Shown: positions 51,289-60,695, counted from the stretch's first letter. The stretch: 64,000 nucleotides of DNA from Gordonia zhenghanii (GCF_021738965.1 NZ_JAKKOQ010000005.1:248001-312000), one strand, 5' to 3'. The notes: generated by a model from the sequence alone, not told the origin. Numbers and translations: made by a program.

Positions 51289-52134
51289 GTGATCGAATCG
51301 ATGAGTTGGCTGCAGGCCGTAGTGCTCGGCGCATTGCAGGGAGTGACCGAATTCCTACCGATCTCGTCCTCCGGGCATCTGCGGATCGTGTCGCAGGTGT
51401 GGTTCGGCCAGGACGCAGGCGCGTCGTTCACCGCGGTCACGCAGCTGGGCACCGAGTTGGCAGTGCTGATCTACTTCGCCAAGGACATCTGGCGGATCAT
51501 CCTGGCGTGGTTCGGCGGCCTGAGGAACACCGAGCGTCGTGGTCTCGACTACCGCCTCGGCTGGTACGTGATTCTCGCCACGATCCCCATCGGCCTCCTC
51601 GGATTCGTCTTCAAAGACGAGATCCGGACCGCAGGCCGAAACCTGTGGCTCGTGGCGATCATGCTCATCGCATTCTCGTTCGTGTTCCTGGCAGCGGAGA
51701 TGACCGCGGCGCAACGGCCAGGCAAGTCCCTCGATCAGATGAAGCCGCGCGACGCCCTGGCGATGGGCCTCGCTCAGTGCCTGGCGCTCATTCCCGGCGT
51801 CTCGCGGTCGGGCGGCACGGCCAGTGCCGGCCTGTTCTTCGGGATGAAGCGTGAGGCGGCGTTCCGGTTCTCGTTCCTGATCGCGATACCCGCGGTCCTC
51901 GCGTCCGGTCTGTTCAGCCTTCCCGACGCGTTCTCGCCGGACGGCACCGGAGTCAGCGCTTCCGGGCCGCAGATCCTCGTCGCCACCCTCATCGCGTTCG
52001 TCCTCGGCTACATCTCGATCGCCTGGCTGCTCAAGTTCGTGTCCGATCACTCCCTCGGCTGGTTCGCGGCCTACCGCATCGCGCTCGGCCTCCTCGTTCT
52101 CATCCTCCTCACCGCAGGCGTCATCACCACCTGA
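51289..52134 (+). CDS. uppP: Undecaprenyl-diphosphatase (BacA/UppP)
   Basis: Membrane phosphatase that recycles the undecaprenyl carrier for peptidoglycan; it also confers bacitracin tolerance. It has 281 residues from GTG 51289 (277 from ATG 51301, the start conserved in M. tuberculosis) and about eight hydrophobic segments. The two family signatures are [19 protein letters not shown] (about 13-31) and [13 protein letters not shown], with the catalytic E and the S/R residues present. It is divergent from the lipoprotein-pyrD pair. Confidence 0.95.
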   Translation: MIESMSWLQAVVLGALQGVTEFLPISSSGHLRIVSQVWFGQDAGASFTAVTQLGTELAVLIYFAKDIWRIILAWFGGLRNTERRGLDYRLGWYVILATIPIGLLGFVFKDEIRTAGRNLWLVAIMLIAFSFVFLAAEMTAAQRPGKSLDQMKPRDALAMGLAQCLALIPGVSRSGGTASAGLFFGMKREAAFRFSFLIAIPAVLASGLFSLPDAFSPDGTGVSASGPQILVATLIAFVLGYISIAWLLKFVSDHSLGWFAAYRIALGLLVLILLTAGVITT

Positions 52135-52172
52135 TCGCCGTGACCGGAACGTCCTCGCCGAGCGGGACACCG

Positions 52173-52178
52173 TAGCCT
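52173..52178 (+). promoter_or_regulatory. -10 box TAGCCT of the phosphatase gene
   Basis: TAGCCT ends seven bases before ATG 52186 without a ribosome site; a leaderless message is likely. Confidence 0.55.
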
Positions 52179-52185
52179 GAAACCC

Positions 52186-52860
52186 ATGACGGTGATCCTC
52201 GTCCGACACGGACGATCGACGGCCAACACCTCCGGAATCCTCGCGGGCCGGACCCCGGGCGTAGCCCTCGACGAGAAGGGCCGCTCGCAGGCACAGGGCC
52301 TCGTCGAACGACTCGGCGACGCCGTTCCGCGGTTACGCGCGGTCGCTCGATCGCCGTTGCAGCGCTGCGCCGAGACCGTCGCGCCGCTGGTGGCCGGTCT
52401 CGACGGCGTTCCAGAGGTGACCGTCGACGGACTCGCCGAGGTCGACTACGGCGAGTGGAGCGGACGCAAGCTGACCGATCTGGTCGCCGAACCGTTGTGG
52501 AAGGTCGTCCAGCGGCAACCGTCGCATGCGGTGTTCCCCGGCGGCGAAGGTCTCGGCGACGTGTCACGCAGGGCCACGGCAACCGTCCGTGAACTCGACC
52601 GCGAGTACGGAGGCGACGACGGGCAGGGGCTGTGGCTGGCCTGCTCGCACGGAGACGTCATCAAATCCATCGTCGCGGACGCCCTCGGCATGCACCTGGA
52701 CGCATTCCAACGCGTCGTCGTCGATCCGGGATCGATCACGGTGATCCGGTACGCCGCCGACCGTCCGTACGTGCTGACGCTCAACAACAGCGGGTCCCTC
52801 AGCCTGCCCGCTCCGCGTCCCAGCTCGGACGCGGAGGTCGGAGGCGGCGCGGGTGCGTGA
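52186..52860 (+). CDS. Histidine phosphatase superfamily protein (MSMEG_4193/Rv2135c-like)
   Basis: A 224-residue histidine phosphatase: the phospho-acceptor motif is LVRHGRST (5-12), with RSPLQRCAET, the acid E in EVDYGEW, and the second histidine in ACSHGDVIKSI. A Pro/Ser/Gly-rich tail closes the protein. It is the phosphatase of a conserved actinobacterial gene set in which it is followed by a DUF3090 protein and a kinase-like protein, as here, next to mshC. The true substrate is unknown despite frequent 'phosphoglycerate mutase' labels. Confidence 0.88.
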   Translation: MTVILVRHGRSTANTSGILAGRTPGVALDEKGRSQAQGLVERLGDAVPRLRAVARSPLQRCAETVAPLVAGLDGVPEVTVDGLAEVDYGEWSGRKLTDLVAEPLWKVVQRQPSHAVFPGGEGLGDVSRRATATVRELDREYGGDDGQGLWLACSHGDVIKSIVADALGMHLDAFQRVVVDPGSITVIRYAADRPYVLTLNNSGSLSLPAPRPSSDAEVGGGAGA

Positions 52861-52869
52861 GTCCGCGGG

Positions 52870-52875
52870 TACGGT
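52870..52875 (+). promoter_or_regulatory. -10 box TACGGT in front of a mini-ORF
   Basis: TACGGT ends seven bases before ATG 52883, the start of a six-codon ORF upstream of the DUF3090 gene. Transcription from here would give a leaderless leader peptide. Confidence 0.45.
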
Positions 52876-52882
52876 GAAGACG

Positions 52883-52903
52883 ATGACAAGGAAGGCGAAT
52901 TAG
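52883..52903 (+). CDS. Possible six-residue leaderless leader peptide MTRKAN
   Basis: ATG-ACA-AGG-AAG-GCG-AAT-TAG sits seven bases after a TANNNT box and ends two bases before the GTG of the DUF3090 gene. The ribosome site AAGGAAGG for that gene lies inside the mini-ORF, so ribosomes translating it could uncover or feed the next start. The evidence is positional only; a chance ORF cannot be excluded. Confidence 0.35.
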   Translation: MTRKAN

Positions 52904-52905
52904 AC

Positions 52906-53697
52906 GTGTCGCGCACCATTCATGAGTTCAGGACGCCGAGCCGTTTCGTCGCGGGGACCGTCGGCGAGCCGGGCGATCGGACATTCTTCCTACAGGTGAC
53001 GCAGGAACAGCGGTTGATGAGCGTCGAGTTGGAGAAGCAGCAGGTCCTGATCCTGGCGGACCGTCTCGGCTACCTGCTCGACGAAGTCGCCCGCCGATTC
53101 GGCGCAGCGGTGCCGCCGGAGACCGACGTCGTCGCCGACACGCAGCCGCTCACCATGCCGATCGACTCGGAGTTCCGCGTCGGCTCGATGGGACTGGGCT
53201 GGGACGCCGAGGAGTCGTCAGTCGTGGTCGAACTGCTGGCGATCACCGAGCAGCCGCTGGACGAGAGCGTCATCCTCGACGACACCGACGAGGGACCGGA
53301 CACGGTCCGCATCTTTCTGAGCGCCGACGCAGCTCGGGAGTTCAGCGCGCGGTCGATGCGCGTCATCTCGGCCGGTCGGCCGCTGTGCCCGTTGTGCGAT
53401 CAGCCGCTGGACCCGAGCGGGCACATCTGTGCGCGCAGCAACGGCTACAAACGGGACGCCGAGTTCTCGCGGTCCGTCGAGTTCATCGATCCCGACGTCC
53501 TCGCGGCACTGGGACGGGTGATTCCCGGATTCGACACGGCGTTCGAAGTCGAGGAAGACCTCGATCCAGAATCCGACGCTCCCGATTCTGCCGGTCCGGA
53601 TTCTGCTGGCCCGGATTCTGCTGGTCCCGATACTGCTGGTCCCGATTCTGGCACGCACGACCAACCCGACGGTTCTGACCCCGACTCGAGCGAGTGA
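52906..53697 (+). CDS. DUF3090 family protein with repeat-extended C-terminus
   Basis: A 263-residue cytosolic protein of the DUF3090 (TIGR03847-type) family, equivalent to Rv2134c. It has a beta-rich core and a zinc-ribbon-like motif CPLCDQPLDPSGHIC (about 164-178) followed by RSNGYKR. After residue 220 the protein turns acidic, and a PDSAG pentapeptide is repeated about five times (encoded by 53581-53651). GTG 52906 follows AAGGAAGG. It overlaps the kinase-like gene by GTGA. Function unknown; it is co-conserved with mycothiol-producing actinobacteria as I recall the family description. Confidence 0.87.
   Translation: MSRTIHEFRTPSRFVAGTVGEPGDRTFFLQVTQEQRLMSVELEKQQVLILADRLGYLLDEVARRFGAAVPPETDVVADTQPLTMPIDSEFRVGSMGLGWDAEESSVVVELLAITEQPLDESVILDDTDEGPDTVRIFLSADAAREFSARSMRVISAGRPLCPLCDQPLDPSGHICARSNGYKRDAEFSRSVEFIDPDVLAALGRVIPGFDTAFEVEEDLDPESDAPDSAGPDSAGPDSAGPDTAGPDSGTHDQPDGSDPDSSE
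53581..53651 (+). repeat. 15-base in-frame tandem repeat (PDSAG units)
   Basis: Four full and one partial 15-base units, each close to CCCGATTCTGCTGGT, begin at 53581, 53596, 53611, 53626 and 53641. The copies differ by one to three bases and encode GPDSA/GPDTA units at the C-terminus of the DUF3090 protein. Confidence 0.92.
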
Positions 53698-54509
53698 ACA
53701 CCGATGTTCTCGAGGTCCTCGCGAGCGGGGACCTCGCCCTGCTCGGGCGTGTTCCGACAGCGAGCAACCTGACGCTGGCCTGCCGTGTGTCCGCCGGCGA
53801 CGACGACTTCATGTGCGTCTACAAACCGATCCGCGGCGAGGCTCCGCTCTGGGACTTTCCCGACGGACACCTCGCCGGCCGCGAGGTCGCGTCCTACCTG
53901 ATCAGCGACGCGTTGGGCTGGGATCTCGTTCCCGAGACCGTACTGCGCGACGACGGTCCGGCCGACGTCGACCTCGGCCCCGGAATGGTCCAGCGATGGA
54001 TCCACGTGCCCGATGAGACCACCGGGCCAGATCCGGTCGATCTCGTCCCCGTCGACGACGTCGCCGAGCACCAGATGGCTGTCCTCCAGGCCTACGACGA
54101 GGAGGGCCGCCTGGTGGCCCTCGTGCACGAAGACCGTCCGGAACTACTGCGACTCGCCGTGTTCGACGTCGTCGTCAACAACGCCGATCGCAAGGGCGGG
54201 CACGTCCTCGTCGGCGACGACGGTCGCCTGTACGGGATCGATCACGGCATCTGCCTGCACACCGAGAACAAGCTCCGCACCGTCCTGTGGGGCTGGTCGG
54301 GCCAACCTGTGCCCGCCGACCTCGCCGCCGATCTGCGCGAACTCACCGAACGACTCGACGATCCCGACGACGTGCTGACCGTGCGACTCGCCAGTCTGAT
54401 CACGGACGAGGAGATCTCGGCAGTCGCCCGCCGCGCGCGGGCACTCGGCGACGACGGAGTGCTTCCGTTTCCGCCGTCGCAGCGGGCGATTCCCTGGCCG
54501 CCGTTCTGA
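53694..54509 (+). CDS. SCO1664-family PI3/4-kinase-like protein
   Basis: A 271-residue protein of the SCO1664/TIGR03843 group (Rv2133c-like), distantly related to phosphatidylinositol kinases. The ATP-site lysine is in [10 protein letters not shown] (about 40-49), the catalytic-loop equivalent is [17 protein letters not shown] (about 154-170), and the metal D follows in [13 protein letters not shown] 53694 overlaps the DUF3090 stop. With the phosphatase and DUF3090 genes it forms a compact set in front of mshC; a phospho-relay acting on a common substrate is an inference. Confidence 0.87.
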   Translation: MNTDVLEVLASGDLALLGRVPTASNLTLACRVSAGDDDFMCVYKPIRGEAPLWDFPDGHLAGREVASYLISDALGWDLVPETVLRDDGPADVDLGPGMVQRWIHVPDETTGPDPVDLVPVDDVAEHQMAVLQAYDEEGRLVALVHEDRPELLRLAVFDVVVNNADRKGGHVLVGDDGRLYGIDHGICLHTENKLRTVLWGWSGQPVPADLAADLRELTERLDDPDDVLTVRLASLITDEEISAVARRARALGDDGVLPFPPSQRAIPWPPF

Positions 54510-54557
54510 ATGTCCAATTTCTGACGGCCCCGATTCCGCTGCCGTGTCCATCACACA

Positions 54558-54563
54558 TAGAGT
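54558..54563 (+). promoter_or_regulatory. -10 box TAGAGT of mshC
   Basis: TAGAGT ends seven bases before ATG 54571 with no ribosome site; mshC is probably leaderless. Confidence 0.55.
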
Positions 54564-54570
54564 TGAGCGC

Positions 54571-55821
54571 ATGCAGTCGTGGTCGTCGCCCCAGATCCCT
54601 TCCGTGCCCGGCACCGCACCGGCTCTCCGCCTTTACGACACCGCCGACGCGCAGGTGAAGCCACTTGCGCCGGGACCAGTCGCGGGGATGTACGTCTGCG
54701 GTATTACGCCGTACGACGCCACCCACCTCGGCCACGCGGCGACATATGTGACGTTCGACCTGATCAACCGGGTGCTGCGCGATCAAGGGCACGAGGTCCA
54801 TTACGTTCAGAACATCACCGACGTCGACGACCCGCTGTTCGAGCGCGCTGAGCGTGACGGCATCGACTGGCGCGATCTCGGGTCGCGGGAGATCGACCTG
54901 TTCCGAGGCGACATGGCGGCTCTCCGGGTACTTCCTCCCCGCGACTACATCGGGGCCGTGGAGTCGATCGATGAGGTCGTCGACGCCGTCAGCACACTCT
55001 TGGAGTCCGGGGCGGCGTACGTCGTCGACGACCCGGACCATCCCGACGTCTACTTCAGCGTCGATGCGACGGCCCAGTTCGGCTACGAGTCGAACTACGA
55101 CGCGCAGACCATGGCGACGTTCTTCGCCGAACGCGGAGGCGACCCGGACCGTGCCGGAAAGCGGAACCCGCTCGACGCCCTGCTGTGGCGAGTCCAGCGT
55201 CCCGGCGAGCCCGCGTGGCCGTCGCCGTTCGGTGACGGCCGACCGGGCTGGCACATCGAGTGCTCGGCCATCGCGCTCAACAGACTGGGCATGGCGTTCG
55301 ACGTGCAGGGCGGCGGCAGCGACCTGATCTTCCCGCACCACGAGTTCTCCGCAGCGCACGCGGAGGCCGCGACCGGCGAACGCCGCTTCGCCCGCACCTA
55401 CGTCCACACCGGGATGATTGGCTTGGACGGCGAGAAGATGTCCAAGAGTCTCGGCAATCTGGTCAAGGTCTCGGTACTGCGTGAGAAGGGCGTGGACGCG
55501 AGCGCCATCCGGCTCGGGCTGCTCACCGGTCACTATCGTCAGGATCGGATGTGGACCGACCAGGTGCTGTCCGACGCCGAGCGGCGCCTGACGACGTGGC
55601 GACGTGCCGCAGCGGTGGCCACTGCACCCGACGCCACCGACACGGTCGCTCGCCTGCGCCAGCACCTCGCCGACGATCTGGACACGCCGAAGGCGCTCGC
55701 CGCGGTCGATGCCTGGGCCGCGGACGCGATCCTCGGCATCGGATCGTCCACGGACGCTGCCGCACTCGTCGCCGACGCCGTCGACGCGCTCTTGGGCGTC
55801 GACATCGCACCGCGGGGGTGA
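54571..55821 (+). CDS. mshC: Cysteine:GlcN-Ins ligase MshC (mycothiol synthesis)
   Basis: ATP-dependent ligase that joins cysteine to glucosaminyl-inositol, the third step of mycothiol synthesis; it descends from cysteinyl-tRNA synthetase. The 416 residues match the family length of about 414. Zinc and cysteine-binding C43 (YVCGITPYD) and C231 (HIECSAIAL) are present, with THLGHA (51-56) and KMSKS (from about 289) for ATP. The tRNA-binding C-terminal domain of CysS is reduced. It proves that the host makes mycothiol. A GTGA overlap joins it to the next small gene. Confidence 0.95.
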   Translation: MQSWSSPQIPSVPGTAPALRLYDTADAQVKPLAPGPVAGMYVCGITPYDATHLGHAATYVTFDLINRVLRDQGHEVHYVQNITDVDDPLFERAERDGIDWRDLGSREIDLFRGDMAALRVLPPRDYIGAVESIDEVVDAVSTLLESGAAYVVDDPDHPDVYFSVDATAQFGYESNYDAQTMATFFAERGGDPDRAGKRNPLDALLWRVQRPGEPAWPSPFGDGRPGWHIECSAIALNRLGMAFDVQGGGSDLIFPHHEFSAAHAEAATGERRFARTYVHTGMIGLDGEKMSKSLGNLVKVSVLREKGVDASAIRLGLLTGHYRQDRMWTDQVLSDAERRLTTWRRAAAVATAPDATDTVARLRQHLADDLDTPKALAAVDAWAADAILGIGSSTDAAALVADAVDALLGVDIAPRG

Positions 55822-55826
55822 CCGGC

Positions 55827-56135
55827 ATGCCGCGTACCACCACGATCCCCGAAGGAACCGCCGACGGCGTGTGGACCGTCGTGACGCACACGTCAACCTA
55901 TGTGCTCGACTTCGACGCGATGACATTGCTCCGCGCGCCCGGCGTCGGACGCCACTCGGACGAGAAGTGGGAGGTCAGCGAACTGCGTCGCGACTCGCAG
56001 GACATTCCACTCCTCGGCGTCAAGGAGTGCACCGTCGGCGGGCCCGCCCAGTTCTGGGTCGCGGCCGCCGACGACCCGGACGTGCGCACCTGGCGCATCA
56101 CGACACCGGTCGTCGAGATCGAACGGATCGGCTGA
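55827..56135 (+). CDS. Hypothetical protein downstream of mshC
   Basis: A 102-residue soluble protein, predicted mostly beta. Features include TVVTHTSTYVLDFDAMTLLRAPG (in two parts), GVKECTVGGPAQFWV and a C-terminal DVRTWRITTPVVEIERI. No signal peptide or known motif is visible. GTG 55818 would overlap the mshC stop; ATG 55827 is the more usual start. Co-transcription with mshC is likely. Its end lies three bases from the convergent PAC2 gene. I do not recognise a function. Confidence 0.7.
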   Translation: MPRTTTIPEGTADGVWTVVTHTSTYVLDFDAMTLLRAPGVGRHSDEKWEVSELRRDSQDIPLLGVKECTVGGPAQFWVAAADDPDVRTWRITTPVVEIERIG

Positions 56136-56138
56136 CCC

Positions 56139-57005
56139 CTACAGTTCGTCGTTGCGCTTGCGCAGGTAACGCTCGAATTCGGCGGCGAGCGTGTCACCGT
56201 CCACCTCGGTGAGCGCGTCGTCTGCCGCGTCCTCGTCCTCGTTCTCCTCGAGCTCACGGACGTAGGCCGACATGTCGTCGTCATCGGACATCATCTCGTC
56301 GACGGCGTCCTGCCACTGCTGCGCCTGCTCGGCGAGCGGTCCCGTGTCGATGGCGACCTCGAGGATCGGCTCCAACCGGTTCAACAGTGCGAGAACGGCT
56401 TTGGGGTTCGGCGGATGCGCGATGTAGTGGGGGACCGCGGCCCACAGCGACACCGACGGGACGCCGGCCTGCACGAACGCGTCCTGCAGGACGCCCGTGA
56501 TGCCGGTCGGCCCCTCGTACTTGTTGGGCGACAGTCCGTATCGTTGAGCGGCCTCGGTGGTCTCCGCCGAACCGGACACCGGAACCGGACGGGTGTGCGG
56601 AGTGTCGGCCAGCAAGGCCCCCAACATGACGACGAGCTCCACACCGAGTGCGTCGGCGAGTTCGACGACGCGCCCGGCGAATGTGCGCCACCGCAAGTTC
56701 GGCTCCGGTCCGAGCACGAACACGATGTCGCGGTCGGAGTCGGGGAGTCGGGCGTACGAGACGGAGGTGGTCGGCCACTCTATGCGTCTGGTCACACCGT
56801 CGACCTGTGCGATCGTCGGTCGCGTCGACTGGAAGTCGTAGAACTCCTCGCCGTCGATCTCGCGGAGATCAGAGGCGTCCCAGGTCAGAGCGAGATGTTC
56901 CACGGCGGCGGTCGCGGAGTCGCCTGCGTCGTTCCACCCGCCGAAGGCAGCGATCATGACCGGCCTGCGCAGGTCGGGGAGTCCAGAGGGTCGCGGAGAG
57001 TTCAC
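56139..57005 (-). CDS. PAC2-family proteasome assembly chaperone-like protein
   Basis: A 288-residue PAC2-family protein (Rv2125-like). The family start MIAAFGGWNDAGDSA (about 17-31) and the later block PTGITGVLQDAFVQAGVPSVSLWAAVPHYI (in parts, about 165-195) are clear, and the C-terminus is a highly acidic helix (DEMMSDDDDM, ENEDEDAADD). Bacterial PAC2 proteins lie near proteasome-type genes in some actinobacteria, but their role is unproven. GTG 57005 is selected because TAGGCT (57018-57013) ends seven bases upstream; the longer frame is unconserved. Divergent from metH. Confidence 0.87.
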   Translation of the reverse strand: MNSPRPSGLPDLRRPVMIAAFGGWNDAGDSATAAVEHLALTWDASDLREIDGEEFYDFQSTRPTIAQVDGVTRRIEWPTTSVSYARLPDSDRDIVFVLGPEPNLRWRTFAGRVVELADALGVELVVMLGALLADTPHTRPVPVSGSAETTEAAQRYGLSPNKYEGPTGITGVLQDAFVQAGVPSVSLWAAVPHYIAHPPNPKAVLALLNRLEPILEVAIDTGPLAEQAQQWQDAVDEMMSDDDDMSAYVRELEENEDEDAADDALTEVDGDTLAAEFERYLRKRNDEL

Positions 57006-57012
57006 TGGGCAG

Positions 57013-57018
57013 AGCCTA
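57013..57018 (-). promoter_or_regulatory. -10 box TAGGCT of the PAC2 gene
   Basis: TAGGCT ends seven bases before GTG 57005. It stands back to back with the metH promoter only 26 bases away. Confidence 0.55.
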
Positions 57019-57043
57019 CGGGCAACGGCGATCGGCGGCGAAC

Positions 57044-57049
57044 TACCCT
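57044..57049 (+). promoter_or_regulatory. -10 box TACCCT of metH
   Basis: TACCCT ends six bases before ATG 57056. The gap holds only GGGGGC, so either a leaderless start or a very short ribosome site applies; there is no room for a cobalamin riboswitch. Confidence 0.5.
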
Positions 57050-57055
57050 GGGGGC

Positions 57056-60000
57056 ATGCCTTTCTCCTCAACTCGACCGAATGACTACGACTCGACATTC
57101 CTGCAGGCGATGTCGCGTCGAGTATTGATCGGCGACGGAGCCATGGGCACGATGCTGCAGAACGCCGATCTCGATGTGGATGCCGACTTCCTCGGTCTCG
57201 AGGGGTGCAACGAGATTCTCAACGAGTCCCGCCCCGATGTGCTCGCCGACATTCACCGCCGCTACTTCGAAGCAGGTGCGGACGCGGTCGAGACGAACAC
57301 GTTCGGCTGCAACCTGTCGAACCTCGGCGACTACGACATCGCCGACCGGATCCGCGAACTCGCCTACAAGGGCACGTCCATCGCGCGCGGCGTGGCCGAC
57401 GAGATGGGTCCGTCCGCCGACGGAACCGACCGGTTCGTGCTGGGCTCGATGGGACCGGGCACCAAGCTCCCCAGCCTCGGTCACACGACGTTCGCCGCGA
57501 TCCGCGACGCCTACCAGGAGTGCGTGCTCGGCATGCTCGAAGGCGGAGCCGACGCCATCCTGATCGAGACCTGCCAGGACCTCCTGCAGCTCAAAGCCGC
57601 AGTGGTCGCAGCTCGGCGGGCCATGGACGAACTCGGCCGTCACCTGCCTATCATCGCCCACATCACCGTGGAGACGACCGGCACGATGCTCATCGGCTCG
57701 GAGATCGGTGCGGCCCTCGCCGCCATCGAACCCCTCGGCGTCGACGTCATCGGGCTCAACTGCGCCACCGGCCCCGCCGAGATGAGCGAGCACCTGCGGT
57801 ACCTCTCGAAGCATTCGCGGGTGCCCGTGTCGGTGATGCCGAACGCCGGCCTTCCCGTCCTCGGCAAGAACGGCGCCGAATACCCGCTGACGGCTGCCGA
57901 ACTCGCCGACGCACTGTCGGGATTCGTGACCGATTACGGTCTGCAGTTCGTCGGCGGCTGCTGTGGTACCACTCCCGCGCACGTACGCCAGGTCGCCGAG
58001 GCGGTCGGTCGCCTCGAGGCCCGCGAGCGCACGCCCGATCACGTCTCGGAGACGTCGTCGCTGTACACGGCGGTCCCGTTCGACCAGGACGCCAGCTTCC
58101 TGGTGGTCGCCGAACGCACCAACTCCAACGGATCCAAGGCGTTCCGCGAGGCGATGATCGCCGGCGATTACCAGAAGTGCATCGAGATCGCGAAGGAGCA
58201 GACGCGCGACGGTGCGCACATGCTCGACCTCAACGTCGACTACGTCGGTCGCGACGGAGCGCTCGACATGGCCGAGCTGGCGAGCCGGTTCGCGACCGCG
58301 TCAACGCTCCCGATCATGATCGACTCCACCGAGCCCGACGTGATCCGCGTAGGCCTCGAGCACCTCGGCGGGCGGTGCGCGGTCAACTCGGTGAACTACG
58401 AGGACGGCGACGGCCCCGACTCCCGGTTCACCCAGATCATGTCGCATGTCGTCGAACACGGAGCCGCCGTCGTCGCGCTGACGATCGACGAGCAGGGACA
58501 GGCACGCACCGCCGATCACAAGGTGGCCATCGCCGAGCGGCTGATCACCGACCTCACCGAGAACTGGGGGATGGGCGAAGAGGACATCATCATCGACGCC
58601 CTCACCTTCCCGATCTCGACCGGGCAGGAAGAAGTCCGCCGCGACGGCATCGAGACCATCGAAGCGATCCGCCGTCTCAAGGAGTCGCACCCCGACATCC
58701 ACTTCACGCTCGGCGTCTCGAACATCTCGTTCGGTCTCAATCCGGCCGCTCGCCAGGTACTGAACTCGGTGTTCCTGCACGAGTGTGTGGCGGCCGGTCT
58801 GGACACCGCGATCGTCCACGCCTCGAAGATCGTGCCGATGGCGCGTATCGCCGACGAGCAGCGGGAGACCGCCCTCGACTTGGTGTACAACCGTCGTCGC
58901 GAGCCGGGAACCGACGGTCCCGACGATCGCGGCTACGATCCGCTGCAGACGCTCATGGAACTCTTCGAGGGTGTCTCCGCGGCGTCTGCCCGCGAGTCCC
59001 GCGCAGCGGAGCTGGCCCGGATGCCGTTGTTCGAACGCCTCGCGCAGCGCATCGTCGACGGCGAGCGCAACGGCCTCGTCGAGGATCTCGATGAGGCGCG
59101 GGAGACGGTGCCGCCGTTGGCGATCATCAACGACCACCTCCTCGCCGGTATGAAGACCGTCGGCGAGTTGTTCGGCTCCGGTCAGATGCAGTTGCCGTTC
59201 GTTCTGCAGTCAGCCGAAGTCATGAAGGCCGCCGTCGCGCACCTCGAGCAGTTCATGGAGGCCTCCGACGACGACGGCAAGGGCCGCATCGTGCTGGCGA
59301 CCGTCAAGGGCGACGTCCACGACATCGGTAAGAACCTCGTCGACATCATCCTGAGCAACAACGGCTACGACGTGGTCAACATCGGCATCAAACAGCCGAT
59401 CGCCACGATCCTGTCGGCGGCCGAGGACAACCGCGCCGACGTCATCGGCATGTCCGGTCTGCTCGTGAAGTCGACGGTCGTCATGAAGGAGAATCTCGAG
59501 GAGATGAACTCGCGCGGCAAGAGCGAGATCCCCGTGCTCCTCGGCGGAGCCGCCCTGACGCGCACCTATGTCGAAGGCGACCTGGCCGACGTCTACGACG
59601 GCGATGTCCGCTACGCCCGCGACGCGTTCGAGGGGCTCACCCTCATGGACGAGATCATGGCGATCAAACGTGGTGACGGGCCCGATCCGGACAGCCCCGA
59701 AGCCAAGGCGGCTGCAGCGAAGGTCGCCGAGCGCCGGGAGCGGCGCGAGCGGTCCAAGCGGATCGCGGAGAAGCGCAAGGCCGCCGAGGTGCCCGTCGAG
59801 GTGCCCGCACGGTCGGACATCGCCGCCGACAACGAGATCCCGACGCCGCCGTTCTGGGGGACGCGGATCGTCAAGGGCATCCCGGTCGCCGACTACCTGG
59901 CGATGGTCGACGAGCGAGCCCTGTTCCTCGGACAGTGGGGTCTGCGCGGCACCCGCGGCGACGATGGACCCGGTTACGAGGAACTCGTCGAGACCGAAGG

Positions 60001-60667
60001 GCGGCCCCGACTCCGCGAATGGATCGACCGGCTGTCCACGAGCGGCATCCTGCAACACGCGGCAGTGGTGTACGGGTACTTCCCGGCAGTCAGCGAGGGG
60101 GACGTCGTGCACGTCCTCGAGTCGCAGGACCCGACCTCGCCGATCCGTCACAGCTTCGACTTCCCGCGCCAGCAGCGGTCGAAGTTCCTGTGCATCGCCG
60201 ACTTCATCCGCTCGCGCGAGCAGGCGATCGCCGACGGCCGCGTCGACGTGCTGCCCTTCCAGCTGGTGACGATGGGCACCCCGATCGCCGACTTCGCGAA
60301 CGAGCTGTTCGCGGCCGACTCGTACCGCGACTACCTGGAGGTGCACGGCATCGGCGTCCAGCTGACCGAGGCTCTCGCCGAGTACTGGCATCAGCGGGTG
60401 CGCAGCGAACTCGCCTTCACCAAGGGTGTGATGGCCGACGAGGACCCGGACCGTACCCAGGGCTTCTTCGATCTCGAATACCGCGGTGCGCGTTACTCGT
60501 TCGGCTACGGAGCGTGCCCGGATCTCGAACACCGAGCGAAGATGATCGACCTGTTGGAGCCGGGCCGAATCGGCGTCGAACTGTCGGAGGAACTGCAGTT
60601 GCATCCCGAGCAGTCGACGGACGCGTTCGTCCTGCACCACCCGGAGGCCAAGTACTTCAACACGTAA
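57056..60667 (+). CDS. metH: Cobalamin-dependent methionine synthase
   Basis: Modular cytosolic enzyme of 1203 residues that methylates homocysteine with methyl-tetrahydrofolate through methylcobalamin. Domains in order: homocysteine/zinc barrel (about 15-330, ligands C236 in GLNCATG and C302/C303 in GGCCGTTPAH); pterin barrel (about 345-610, VAERTNSNGSKAF, DLNVDYVGRDG); cobalamin cap and Rossmann domain (about 640-880, DVHDIG with D753, H755 and G758); a Lys/Arg/Glu linker (about 885-920); and the reactivation domain (about 930-1203, ending HPEAKYF). All four modules are intact. Confidence 0.97.
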   Translation: MPFSSTRPNDYDSTFLQAMSRRVLIGDGAMGTMLQNADLDVDADFLGLEGCNEILNESRPDVLADIHRRYFEAGADAVETNTFGCNLSNLGDYDIADRIRELAYKGTSIARGVADEMGPSADGTDRFVLGSMGPGTKLPSLGHTTFAAIRDAYQECVLGMLEGGADAILIETCQDLLQLKAAVVAARRAMDELGRHLPIIAHITVETTGTMLIGSEIGAALAAIEPLGVDVIGLNCATGPAEMSEHLRYLSKHSRVPVSVMPNAGLPVLGKNGAEYPLTAAELADALSGFVTDYGLQFVGGCCGTTPAHVRQVAEAVGRLEARERTPDHVSETSSLYTAVPFDQDASFLVVAERTNSNGSKAFREAMIAGDYQKCIEIAKEQTRDGAHMLDLNVDYVGRDGALDMAELASRFATASTLPIMIDSTEPDVIRVGLEHLGGRCAVNSVNYEDGDGPDSRFTQIMSHVVEHGAAVVALTIDEQGQARTADHKVAIAERLITDLTENWGMGEEDIIIDALTFPISTGQEEVRRDGIETIEAIRRLKESHPDIHFTLGVSNISFGLNPAARQVLNSVFLHECVAAGLDTAIVHASKIVPMARIADEQRETALDLVYNRRREPGTDGPDDRGYDPLQTLMELFEGVSAASARESRAAELARMPLFERLAQRIVDGERNGLVEDLDEARETVPPLAIINDHLLAGMKTVGELFGSGQMQLPFVLQSAEVMKAAVAHLEQFMEASDDDGKGRIVLATVKGDVHDIGKNLVDIILSNNGYDVVNIGIKQPIATILSAAEDNRADVIGMSGLLVKSTVVMKENLEEMNSRGKSEIPVLLGGAALTRTYVEGDLADVYDGDVRYARDAFEGLTLMDEIMAIKRGDGPDPDSPEAKAAAAKVAERRERRERSKRIAEKRKAAEVPVEVPARSDIAADNEIPTPPFWGTRIVKGIPVADYLAMVDERALFLGQWGLRGTRGDDGPGYEELVETEGRPRLREWIDRLSTSGILQHAAVVYGYFPAVSEGDVVHVLESQDPTSPIRHSFDFPRQQRSKFLCIADFIRSREQAIADGRVDVLPFQLVTMGTPIADFANELFAADSYRDYLEVHGIGVQLTEALAEYWHQRVRSELAFTKGVMADEDPDRTQGFFDLEYRGARYSFGYGACPDLEHRAKMIDLLEPGRIGVELSEELQLHPEQSTDAFVLHHPEAKYFNT

Positions 60668-60695
60668 GGCACAGAAGTCGCCTGCATTGCCTAAG

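Noticed and set aside
57006-57055. Possible cobalamin riboswitch before metH
   Set aside because: Only 50 bases separate metH from the divergent PAC2 gene, and the metH message appears leaderless, so there is no room.
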